Part shown: one piece after another, positions 42,501 through 49,926 of the stretch
Position numbering within the stretch: position 1 is the stretch's first letter
Layout: each line of letters starts with the position of its first letter
Origin: Paraburkholderia megapolitana
Lineage (GTDB): Bacteria > Pseudomonadota > Gammaproteobacteria > Burkholderiales > Burkholderiaceae
Direction: 5' to 3'
Assembly (NCBI RefSeq): GCF_007556815.1
Contig: NZ_CP041745.1
Span: 1,465,001 to 1,529,000, forward strand
DNA length: 64,000 nt
The notes under the pieces: generated by a model
Database searches by the model: none
Told to the model about the DNA's origin: nothing
Seen by the model: the letters and a program-made list of their open reading frames with translations, nothing else
Made by a program: the position numbers and the translations under genes

Positions 42501-43987
42501 CGGTGTGCGACTTCGAACGAGACAGACTGCATCGTGAAGTGAGCCGGACGCAGGGCACGCAGACGCTCACGACAACCTACGACAGTTTGTCGCGGAAGGT
42601 GGGTCAATGGACGGGCGATGCGCAGCATGCACCTGCGTCCTGGGCGGCGTTCGGGTCCAGGCAGGACGTGCTGCGCAAGGCATTCGCCTACGACCGAGGT
42701 GGCGAACTGACGGGCCGCATCGACCCACTAAGCGGCGAGCAAACCTATCGTTACGATCCGGCGGGACAGTTACTCGAGAGCAGCCTTGCGGCCGGCAGCA
42801 CAAACGCCGGAGCGCAAGGTGTCCTTGCCGAGCAGTTTGCATACGATGCCGCATCGAACCTGCGTCCAGTTGGACTGCCCGCACGCGTCGAAGGCAATCG
42901 CCTGCTGATGCGCGGGGACCAGCGATATCGTTACGATGCGCATGGTCGGCTTGTCGAGAAGTTGACGGGTGGGCACACGGTGCAGCGCTTGAAATACAAC
43001 GCAGAACACCAGTTGATCGAGGTCGGCACGACGCGTCACGGCGTGGAACAGGCGGTGCGTTTCAGTTACGACCTGCTTGGGCGACGGACCACGAAGCGCG
43101 ATACGTTCGGACTGACGCATTTCGTCTGGGACGGCCTGCGACTTGCACAGGAACGCCGTGGGCATCAGGTGGTGACGTACCTGTACGAAGGCGAAAGCTA
43201 TGTACCGCTGGCACGGATCGATGCGGTCAACGACGACAGTCAGTGGCTATGGCGGCTTTACCACGAAGGTGAAAAAGACCGGTTGGAAGCCGAGGCGAAA
43301 CCTGAGGCCAGAATCTACTACTTCCATACGAACGCGAGCGGTGCGCCGGAAGAGTTGGCCAGCGGCGATGGTCAGGTGGTGTGGAGAACGCGCTATCGGG
43401 CGTGGGGGAACACCGTGCTGCAGGAGTATGCGCCAGAATTCCAGGCTAATCCGGTGGGCGACGTGATGCAACCGCTTCCGCAGACGTTGCGGTTGCAGGG
43501 GCAGTATGAGGATCTGGAGACAGGGTTTTGTTACAGCACGTTTAGATACTATGATCCGGATGCCGGGCGGTTTATTACGCCGGATCCGATTGGGTTGGCG
43601 GGAGGGCTGAATCAGTATCGGTATGCGCCTAATCCGCTCAGCTGGATCGACCCTTGGGGGTTGAGTTGTGAGATTTTTAAAACTAAGAGCAGGAATGAAG
43701 CTTTGCAGCAGGCTCAGGAGTTTGCGCAAGTGCCGAGGCTCTCCAGGGGCGGAGAGGATATTGGAATGAATGAGCTGAATCCGTCCAGTCGTGGAATGAA
43801 CTGGCTCGAAATGAAAAAATCTGGAGCAACGAAATTGGGTCGCACCAATCCGGATGGAAAAAATTATTGGTTTGAACATCCGGATGGCCACTCCGATGCT
43901 GGGGAGCCTGGTATTCCCGAGCATCATGCAAGCGGGCATGTACATGCGGTTAACCCTCAAGGAGAGGAACGTGTCTTTACGTGGTGA
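39572..43987 (+). CDS. rhs: PAAR-Rhs type VI effector with nuclease-like tip
   Basis: 1471 aa. Order: two transmembrane segments (about 24-70), PAAR domain (100-210, with Cys154, His157 and Cys188 as probable zinc ligands), DUF6531 from about 275 (GNPVHMPTGAKIL), then RHS/YD repeats to about 1320. The core ends at IDPWGL (1359-1364), the conserved self-cleavage region. The 107-residue tip has EHPDGH and PEHHASGHVHA, with Glu1435, His1436, His1440, His1451, His1452, His1456 and His1458, resembling HNH/endonuclease VII toxins. GC drops at the tip (from 43664). The cocoon probably encloses the tip, which is released into rival cells. Confidence 0.93.
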   Translation: MSLLAAARVQDTFTHTSLLGQLLKVVATVGAGLLVGLAIGAAAAFIVGTGGLGAVILTAVVGAVISHVVNDITKEATGSDSLEGYLSEKAGELIDSLIPGNVKGSIATGSTDVFVNSLGAARAAGVPAPPLPPGVEPQSIADMFTPVDQDMVACQNHPTPKGEYLAEGSASVFINGRPASRIKDSTTCEGKINTGSTNVSIGGERLRVREVTSEMPPWLATIAKYAGLAIAICQALKGEGSLLSKLACFGMNFAINVAADKLVGAAMSGRMGNPVHMPTGAKILDGNEDLDFVLDAPVPIVWQRFYSSLDPRMERPLGRGWNLPYAVELQLGVGKEHPHLWIDAQGRRTPVPDLQPGQKYFNRSEGLTFACTDGGHWMIEQADGTCFDFGMPQPDVPVQILSPVVFEDRNANRLYFYYDGQGRLNELTTIAGHRVQIEYDGLHQGRMSRVMLHAGGTTECLVSYTYSERGQLASVSDGEGCERRRFDYDAAGRMTMHRLPGGKTAYYAWEEFDRKELAEESGLVDREARVVEHWTDDGERYRFTYDFAQQTTRVTDHLGRTQQCEWNADYLVTAHTNAIGHTWRFDWNAERGLAGFTEPNGATTRLRYDDERGLPTELTNALDQTTRFTWHPLWMDLEKKTLADGRQWQFEFDMRGNVVAGIDPLGQRTEFRLNRYGRPVAIVDARGGIVQFGWDRYQRMIARTDCSGITTRAEYDARGRMSALTDALGHTTRYRHDDRDRVVHVLYADGSEQRRNWSLADALTSFTDGNGHTTAFAFDAAGRVASRTDANGHQIDLEYDPAGNLRTLYNEVRDSYRFAYDAADRLIEQIAPDGVRVEYQRDARGASIRVTQAAGTPEQITLEFERDILGRLTGKRTPETATTYDYDETGRIVRLAREHLDGRPMDTVTFAYDELDRVVAETVEAVGDDGQSTLTELVHEYDALGNRLGTALPNGRTMNWLYYGSGHLHQISSNGETVCDFERDRLHREVSRTQGTQTLTTTYDSLSRKVGQWTGDAQHAPASWAAFGSRQDVLRKAFAYDRGGELTGRIDPLSGEQTYRYDPAGQLLESSLAAGSTNAGAQGVLAEQFAYDAASNLRPVGLPARVEGNRLLMRGDQRYRYDAHGRLVEKLTGGHTVQRLKYNAEHQLIEVGTTRHGVEQAVRFSYDLLGRRTTKRDTFGLTHFVWDGLRLAQERRGHQVVTYLYEGESYVPLARIDAVNDDSQWLWRLYHEGEKDRLEAEAKPEARIYYFHTNASGAPEELASGDGQVVWRTRYRAWGNTVLQEYAPEFQANPVGDVMQPLPQTLRLQGQYEDLETGFCYSTFRYYDPDAGRFITPDPIGLAGGLNQYRYAPNPLSWIDPWGLSCEIFKTKSRNEALQQAQEFAQVPRLSRGGEDIGMNELNPSSRGMNWLEMKKSGATKLGRTNPDGKNYWFEHPDGHSDAGEPGIPEHHASGHVHAVNPQGEERVFTW

Positions 43988-44606
43988 TTTTCACGCTTCG
44001 GGGAGAGCGGAAAGATTGATTGAATTTCCTGTGCCGGAATGGGTTGATATATTCAATGAAGTAAAGGATTGTGGGCTAAATCCGATTTGCCTGTGTTATC
44101 AGTATGATTTTGATGAAAAAGGATTTGGTCCATATGGATTTATAACGGAAAACGCGGAAAAGCTGCTTTCGACGTACTTCGATGGGCTGTCTTTATTTGA
44201 TTCTGAGAAGCTGGAATTTAAAGAAAAACGAGGAATTGGTAATTCCGGTTTGTATTTTTGGGGTGAAAATGAAAATAACAAGATTGTGATGGACAGTTTG
44301 TTGAAATATCGTTTGTGGAAAAGGAAAAATGAATTTCTTTCGAAAAAAGGAGGGGTTGCATCTTCGACTGCACCTTCTTCCATTTTGTTGAATTCGTTCC
44401 GTAAACATGCAATTAGTGCAATCGCCATTGATCAGATGGTGAAGGGGGGGTGTGATTTTTTCATTAGTCATTTGTTTGCCCCCGAGGCAGGTCAAAGTAT
44501 TGTTATGTTTGATGAAAGAACCATCTCTAAATTTATCAAATTTGCTCAGTCAATAAATATACAGACAGTCAAGATGAATTCGTATGACAATCTGAAATCA
44601 TGGTAA
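43971..44606 (+). CDS. Probable immunity protein for the Rhs tip
   Basis: 211 aa, starting at GTG 43971, which overlaps the rhs 3' end by 17 nt in another frame. AAGGAG lies 6 nt before it. The protein is cytoplasmic, aromatic and acidic-basic mixed, with no signal peptide and no family I recognise. The overlap, AT-rich composition like the tip, and position directly after a toxin end are the standard marks of a cognate immunity gene. Earlier ATGs in this frame lie inside rhs without ribosome sites. Confidence 0.75.
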   Translation: MSLRGDFHASGRAERLIEFPVPEWVDIFNEVKDCGLNPICLCYQYDFDEKGFGPYGFITENAEKLLSTYFDGLSLFDSEKLEFKEKRGIGNSGLYFWGENENNKIVMDSLLKYRLWKRKNEFLSKKGGVASSTAPSSILLNSFRKHAISAIAIDQMVKGGCDFFISHLFAPEAGQSIVMFDERTISKFIKFAQSINIQTVKMNSYDNLKSW

Positions 44607-44739
44607 TCTATTTCAAATAAAATAGATCAATATCATTCGATGCAATGATGGATGGTTGCGCGAAGTTGATTCTGTAAATAAAAAATATATAGCGGAATGT
44701 GTAGTATCGTTTTCTGAGCGCGGGCGGTAGGGTTAAATT

Positions 44740-45051
44740 GTGTCAGCAGAATTTATATTGTCATTTGACGATCGAAAGTGGTATCCGAAGAATCGGACTG
44801 CTGTTCGTGAGAAGATAGTGTCTCTTGACACCTTTTCTATCGAATCCGGTGTCGTGTTTGAGTTGATGGGAAAGGATGGGAGTGGGTGGAAATTTGATGT
44901 CAGGTTATTTCTGAGAGAAATGGATGTTTTCATAGAAATTTCCAACCACCCACCAAACATTGAAGCCGATTTGTCTCTGCTGTTTGGATGGATTAGACAG
45001 CAGACCATGCTATCTATCCGTGATGAAGACGGAGAAGATTCCGGGTGGTAG
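44740..45051 (+). CDS. Small AT-rich gene, possible orphan immunity
   Basis: 103 aa starting at GTG 44740, with a weak GGTAGGGT upstream. It is acidic, cytoplasmic, with FILSFDDRKWYPKNR and several Trp residues. No family recognised. It shares low GC with both neighbours and sits in a row of small genes after the Rhs tip. Such rows usually hold immunity genes kept from earlier tips. Confidence 0.55.
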   Translation: MSAEFILSFDDRKWYPKNRTAVREKIVSLDTFSIESGVVFELMGKDGSGWKFDVRLFLREMDVFIEISNHPPNIEADLSLLFGWIRQQTMLSIRDEDGEDSGW

Positions 45052-45126
45052 GCGTGTTTGCTCGATGAGCGACGATAGCGATGTCGTTACATATTAACGT
45101 GCCCTCTAATCCGCCATGAGGAATTT

Positions 45127-45435
45127 ATGAAAGATAGCGAGATTGACTACGTTCTTGTCAAGGAGAAGCTTCTATCCGTTCTCGATAGGTACAAAGACGT
45201 GCTGGATGGTGAAACCCTCGATTCAGTGGAGCATTTTATTGCGCACGATGAATACGAGATGGCCTACGAGGGATTATTTATCGAGCTGATGAAAATTCAT
45301 TTCAACCCGTCTGACATTGACATGAATGTCTATTTGAAAATTGGGGAAATCCTCAATTTGGACAAGGAAAGTATCTTTGATAGTGAATTTTGGGTGCATC
45401 TTACTGAATATGTGAAAGGCGTCTACAACGTCTGA
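45127..45435 (+). CDS. MafI-type immunity protein
   Basis: 102 aa, all-helical and acidic. The pattern of a helical start, then VEHFIAHDEYEMAYEGLFIELM, matches MafI-like immunity proteins, which protect against polymorphic toxins in Neisseria and many proteobacteria. It has an AGGAATTT site 4-9 nt before the ATG. The matching toxin tip is not present in the window, so this is an orphan immunity gene. Confidence 0.7.
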   Translation: MKDSEIDYVLVKEKLLSVLDRYKDVLDGETLDSVEHFIAHDEYEMAYEGLFIELMKIHFNPSDIDMNVYLKIGEILNLDKESIFDSEFWVHLTEYVKGVYNV

Positions 45436-45594
45436 AGATTGATGCTGGATAACTACGCCATCGGGTCAAGGTACTCGAAAAGCTTGAGCACCCGATAGTC
45501 ACCAAACCGAATCCCCTCACAAAAACCCGCCCGCACCGACGGAAATCCTCCCATCGCGCGTTTAACCCCAACACGCACCCCGGAAGGACCCGTC

Positions 45595-47019
45595 ATGACC
45601 CTGACCCCCGCGGCAATCGCGCTGAACCGGTTCGGACTCGGCGCCTGCCCGGAAGACACTGCGCCGAGCGACCCACATGCGTGGCTCGCTGCGCAGTTCG
45701 ACGCATACCAGCCGCTGCCGTCCGCATGGGCGAACCAACCGACGAGCGTCACGCTAGCTACTGACGCCGCCCAGCAACGCCAGCAATTCACCGCCGCCGC
45801 GCAGCAGCAACCAACAGACGCCGCGACAGCTGCAAGCGCCGCGCAAACTGCCCGCCGCTCACTAGCCAAGATGCTGCGCGTCGAAGCCCGAAGCACTTAC
45901 CGCGACGCCGTAACCGCGCGTATCTCAAGCGCGCTAACCACGCCGACCCCGTTCATCGAACGCCTCGTACATTTCTGGTCGAACCACTTCGCCGTATCGG
46001 TGGATAAAGGCCAGGTCGCCGAATTTGCCGGCGCATTCGAAGTCGAAGCGATCCGTCCGCACGTGCTCGGCCGCTTCGAGGACATGCTGGTAGCGGTCGA
46101 GCGCCATCCCGCGATGCAGCTCTTCCTCGATCAGACACGCTCAATCGGCCCCGACAGCACCGCCGCGATGCGCGCAGAGCTGCGCGACCCCGAACACAAA
46201 CGCGGCCTGAACGAAAACCTTGCACGCGAGATCATGGAATTGCACACGCTAGGCGTGCGCAGCGGCTACACCCAGGCGGACGTCACGGAATTCGCTCGCG
46301 CGCTCACCGGCTGGAGCATCGCTACCGCGCGAGGCCCGCGCCCGGATGCAGCGCCACCTGGCAGTTTCATATTCCGCGCAGCGTTGCACGAGCCCGGATC
46401 GCGCGTAGTACTCGGTCGACGCTACGACGAACCGGGTGAAGACCAGGCTCAGGCCATCCTTAAAGATCTCGCGGGTTCGCACGCATGTGCAATGCACATC
46501 GCCGGCAAGCTCGCCTGTCACTTCGTCGCGGACACACCGCCGCCTCACGTGGTGACGCATCTTGCGAACGCGTTCGAGCGCAGCGGCGGCGATCTGCCGA
46601 CCGTGTATCGCGCGTTGCTCGATACACCGGAAGCGTGGTCACCCGCGCCGGCGAAGTTCAAGACGCCGTGGGAATGGGCCATATCGTCGCTACGCGGCTT
46701 AGGCTGGCGCGACACCGGCAATTTGCAAGCCGCACCTCTTCTCGCGCAGCTCGGCGAGCCGGTATGGCGTCCCGGATCGCCCGCCGGCTACGACGACATC
46801 GCCGCGAGCTGGGCCGCGCCCGACGCGCTGGTGCGCCGTGTCGAACTCGCGCAGCGACTCGCCGCGCGCACCGGCGACACACTCGACCCCAACACGCTCG
46901 GCGACATGCTGCTGCCGGGCTCGATCAGCGAGGCCACCCGGAGCGCCGTGGCGCGAGCGGAGAGTACGTCCACCGCGCTCGCACTGCTTCTGGTGTCGCC
47001 TGACTTTCAGCGCAGATGA
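45595..47019 (+). CDS. DUF1800 family protein
   Basis: 474 aa. RFGLGACPEDTAPSDPHAWLAAQ, HFWSNHFAVSVDKG and NENLAREIMELHTLG are the family blocks. Members are found beside DUF1501 genes in many proteobacteria and planctomycetes; the biochemical role is unknown. Here no clear signal peptide is seen. GC content returns to the genome level, so the accessory island ends before this gene. The DUF1501 gene starts 15 bp later. Confidence 0.88.
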   Translation: MTLTPAAIALNRFGLGACPEDTAPSDPHAWLAAQFDAYQPLPSAWANQPTSVTLATDAAQQRQQFTAAAQQQPTDAATAASAAQTARRSLAKMLRVEARSTYRDAVTARISSALTTPTPFIERLVHFWSNHFAVSVDKGQVAEFAGAFEVEAIRPHVLGRFEDMLVAVERHPAMQLFLDQTRSIGPDSTAAMRAELRDPEHKRGLNENLAREIMELHTLGVRSGYTQADVTEFARALTGWSIATARGPRPDAAPPGSFIFRAALHEPGSRVVLGRRYDEPGEDQAQAILKDLAGSHACAMHIAGKLACHFVADTPPPHVVTHLANAFERSGGDLPTVYRALLDTPEAWSPAPAKFKTPWEWAISSLRGLGWRDTGNLQAAPLLAQLGEPVWRPGSPAGYDDIAASWAAPDALVRRVELAQRLAARTGDTLDPNTLGDMLLPGSISEATRSAVARAESTSTALALLLVSPDFQRR

Positions 47020-47034
47020 GAAAGGAGAACCATC

Positions 47035-48183
47035 ATGATGTCGCGCCGTAGTTTCATCCGATGCGCCGCCGCAGGGGCTGGCACGATCCTCGTGTCGCCG
47101 CGCATCGCGTTCGCGAGTGCGCGTACCGAGCAGCGCTTCGTCTTCGTGATCCAGCGCGGCGCGGCCGATGGCCTCAATATCGTCGTGCCGTATGCGGAGC
47201 CTGCGTACGCGACGCTGCGCGGTGCACTTGCGATCGATCCAGCAGCAGCGATCAAACTCGACGGTACGTTTGCGCTGCATCCGTCGCTGGTGGAAACCGC
47301 GAAGATGTACGCCGCGCAGCAGGCGCTCTTCGTTCACGCGGTCGCTTCGCCGTATCGCGACCGGTCACACTTCGACGGTCAGAACGTGCTCGAAACCGGC
47401 GGCAACGCGCCGTATAGCGTCAAGGACGGCTGGTTGAACCGACTCGCACAACTGCTGCCGCCCGCACGCGATACGGCCATCGCGTTTGCGCCGACCGTAC
47501 CGATGGCATTGAGAGGTCCCGCCGATGTCGCGTCGTACGCGCCGTCCGCATTGCCAGCCGCGCCCGACGATCTGCTGACACGCGTCGCGCAACTGTACGA
47601 GCAGGACGCGCAACTGCGTCCGTTGTGGGAATCGGCGATGACTGCACGCGGCCTTGCGAGCGATGCCGGTGCGCGTCAGGACCCCGCAAGCGTCGGCCGG
47701 CTCGCAGCGGGCTTTCTGTCACGCGAAGACGGTCCGCGCATCGCAATGATCGAAACCGGTGGGTGGGACACGCATAGCGCGCAGACGCCGCGCCTTGCTG
47801 CACAACTCAAGGCGCTCGATACGATGCTCGCCGCGCTGCGCGATGGGCTGGGCACGCACTGGGACGACACGACTGTGCTGGTCGCAACCGAGTTCGGGCG
47901 TACCGCTGCGGCAAACGGTACCGGCGGCACCGATCACGGCACGGGATCGGTGGCGATGTTGCTGGGCGGCAGTGTCACAGGCGGGCGAGTGCTCGCCGAC
48001 TGGCCCGGACTGCGGCCCGCCGATCTTTATCAGTCGCGCGACCTGAAGCCGACCATGGCGCTCGATGCATTGATCGCAGGTGCTGCAAGCGAGAGCATGA
48101 AGCTCGACCCCCAACGCACAGCAATCGCGCTGTTCGGCGCGACGAATGCGCCGCGCGCGACCTCCGGTCTTGTGCGCGTTTGA
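47035..48183 (+). CDS. DUF1501 family Tat-exported protein
   Basis: 382 aa. A twin-arginine signal, SRRSFIR (residues 3-9) then a hydrophobic core, points to Tat export of a folded protein. The family is related to the alkaline phosphatase/sulfatase fold. WDTHSAQ and TEFGRTAAANGTGGTDHGTG carry likely metal ligands (Asp, His). It is co-transcribed with DUF1800. Role unknown; a periplasmic hydrolase acting with its partner is plausible. Confidence 0.88.
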   Translation: MMSRRSFIRCAAAGAGTILVSPRIAFASARTEQRFVFVIQRGAADGLNIVVPYAEPAYATLRGALAIDPAAAIKLDGTFALHPSLVETAKMYAAQQALFVHAVASPYRDRSHFDGQNVLETGGNAPYSVKDGWLNRLAQLLPPARDTAIAFAPTVPMALRGPADVASYAPSALPAAPDDLLTRVAQLYEQDAQLRPLWESAMTARGLASDAGARQDPASVGRLAAGFLSREDGPRIAMIETGGWDTHSAQTPRLAAQLKALDTMLAALRDGLGTHWDDTTVLVATEFGRTAAANGTGGTDHGTGSVAMLLGGSVTGGRVLADWPGLRPADLYQSRDLKPTMALDALIAGAASESMKLDPQRTAIALFGATNAPRATSGLVRV

Positions 48184-48215
48184 ATGACGCACACCTTGCG
48201 TCGCAGAGACTGAAG

Positions 48216-48221
48216 TAAAAT
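48216..48221 (+). promoter_or_regulatory. Probable -10 of the folD transcript
   Basis: TAAAAT lies 10 nt before the riboswitch aptamer, so transcription would begin just at its 5' end. The -35 is weak. Confidence 0.45.
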
Positions 48222-48227
48222 GGCGCC

Positions 48228-48306
48228 TCTACGTGACTGGCGAAGAAGGAAGATGGATCACCATCGGGAAGCGTAGACGCCGCAACGCCGTTCGCCTGGG
48301 CATCTT
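48228..48306 (+). promoter_or_regulatory. ZTP (pfl) riboswitch
   Basis: The aptamer has the conserved ACGTGACTGGCG at 48231-48242 and a hairpin GATGG-ATCA-CCATC at 48252-48265. Next come GGGAAGCG (48266-48273) and the invariant CGCCTGGGCA (48293-48302). These are the two halves of the pfl motif, which senses the purine intermediates ZTP/ZMP when 10-formyl-folate is low. The downstream gene is folD, a standard target. About 170 nt separate it from the start codon, so the switch has a long expression platform. Confidence 0.9.
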
Positions 48307-48475
48307 GATCGTTCTCACCGGGACATCCGACGATGCTTGCACACACATCCATTCTCGTTCTACCGCCCGTGCCGGATCAGGCACATCGGCATTCATTTCC
48401 GCTTTACTCAGCCCGGCACGCAAGTGTTCCTTGTTTGTGGACACGCGTGCCCGCAATCGTGCAGGGAGAAAATCG

Positions 48476-49324
48476 ATGAGCCTGCTACTCGACGGCAAGG
48501 CGGTCGCCGCCTCGTATGAAAAGGAGTTGTCCAGGCGTGTGACTGCTCTCAAGGCAAGAAATGGCGGCCAGACTCCCATACTCGCCACCATCCTGGTAGG
48601 CGACGATCCTGCATCGGCGACCTACGTTGCGATGAAGGGCAATGCATGCAGGCGCGTCGGTATGGATTCGAGCGCGATCAGGTTGCCAGCCAGTGCAACG
48701 ACGGCCGATGTGCTCGCCGAAATCGACCGGCTCAATGCGGACCCGACCGTGCACGGCATCTTGCTCCAGCATCCGGTACCCGCGCATGTGGACGAACGTC
48801 TGTGCTTCGACAGGATATCGATTGCCAAGGATGTGGATGGTGTCACCAGCCACGGCTTTGGCCTGATGGCGCTCGGTGAGCCCGCATTCGGATCTGCAAC
48901 GCCCGCTGGAATCATGCGTTTGCTCGCGCACTACGAGCTCGACGTCGCGGGCAAGCGCGCTGTAGTCGTTGGACGCAGTCCCATTCTTGGTAAACCGATG
49001 GCGTTCATGTTGTCGAATGCAAACGCAACGGTAACGCTATGTCATTCGAAAACCGTGAACCTCGAGGCGGAAATCCGGCGCGCGCAAATCGTCGTCGGTG
49101 CGGTAGGCAAGCCGAAGTTCATTCGTAGCGAATGGATCAGCGACGGCGCGATCGTGATCGACGCCGGCTATCATCCTGGAGGCATCGGCGATATCGATCT
49201 CGACGGTTTGATAGAGCGGTGCGCTGCTGTGACGCCAGTGCCTGGCGGAGTAGGGCCGATGACTATTTCCACGCTGATTGCACAAACTGCCGATGCCGCC
49301 GAGCGCGCGTACCCGGTTGCATGA
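48476..49324 (+). CDS. folD: Methylene-THF dehydrogenase/cyclohydrolase FolD (divergent copy)
   Basis: 282 aa bifunctional enzyme that converts 5,10-methylene-THF to 10-formyl-THF, the formyl donor for purines. Catalytic Tyr50 and Lys54 ([17 protein letters not shown]), NADP-loop GRSPILGKP and [11 protein letters not shown] are present. GGGAG 8 nt before ATG 48476 decides the start. It differs at many positions from the main Burkholderia FolD that I remember, so it is probably a second copy, switched on by the ZTP riboswitch. Confidence 0.92.
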   Translation: MSLLLDGKAVAASYEKELSRRVTALKARNGGQTPILATILVGDDPASATYVAMKGNACRRVGMDSSAIRLPASATTADVLAEIDRLNADPTVHGILLQHPVPAHVDERLCFDRISIAKDVDGVTSHGFGLMALGEPAFGSATPAGIMRLLAHYELDVAGKRAVVVGRSPILGKPMAFMLSNANATVTLCHSKTVNLEAEIRRAQIVVGAVGKPKFIRSEWISDGAIVIDAGYHPGGIGDIDLDGLIERCAAVTPVPGGVGPMTISTLIAQTADAAERAYPVA

Positions 49325-49340
49325 TTCGAGGCTATTCGAA

Positions 49341-49784
49341 ATGACGATCAAGGTTCGTCGCGCCATCCCCGAGGACCGGCCGGCATTGAGACAACTATTT
49401 TTACAGGGGCGCCGTGAGGCTTTTGAGTGGCAAGCGCCAGAAAAATTTTCGCTTGAGGACTTCGACGAACAGACACAAGGTGAATTGCTGCTGATCGCTG
49501 AAGACGAATCGTCGCATCCTGTCGGCTTCATTTCGGTCTGGGAGGAAGATAGCTTCATTCACCATCTGTACGTGGCGCGAAGCCATCATCGCAAAGGAGT
49601 CGGCAGGGCGCTTCTACGCGCGTTGCCACGTTGGCCAACCTTGCGCTACCGGTTGAAGTGTCTCGTGCTCAACACATCGGCACTCGCGTTTTACCGCGCA
49701 TGTCGCTTCACTGAGATCGGCTCGGGCACGTCGGAGGATGGAGACTACGTGCTCCTGAAATCGCACGACGAGCGTAACGGTTGA
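49341..49784 (+). CDS. GNAT-family N-acetyltransferase
   Basis: 147 aa. The acetyl-CoA motif is seen at HHLYVARSHHRKGVGRALL (motif A, R/QxxGxG/A) and the C-terminal LNTSALAFYRACRFTEIG. Substrate unknown. It begins 16 bp after folD on the same strand and may be co-transcribed from the riboswitch promoter. Start at ATG 49341 fits the MTIKVRRAIPEDRPAL family start. Confidence 0.87.
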   Translation: MTIKVRRAIPEDRPALRQLFLQGRREAFEWQAPEKFSLEDFDEQTQGELLLIAEDESSHPVGFISVWEEDSFIHHLYVARSHHRKGVGRALLRALPRWPTLRYRLKCLVLNTSALAFYRACRFTEIGSGTSEDGDYVLLKSHDERNG

Positions 49785-49926
49785 TGCTGCGCGAGGCGTT
49801 TGACGTGCCTGCCTGGGCATAAGCGTGTCACATGCTTCGTGTGTAGTTCTGCCATCGTACCGGGTCTACACGCTGATCGTCGATTCATCAGAGTGGAGTT
49901 GTGTACGTCACGAAGAGAGGTGCCAT

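Noticed and set aside
45453..45896. Minus-strand frame at the island edge ending in YRVLKLFEYLDPMA
   Set aside because: The end looks protein-like and might be a gene remnant, but the rest is antisense to the DUF1800 gene and no family could be assigned.
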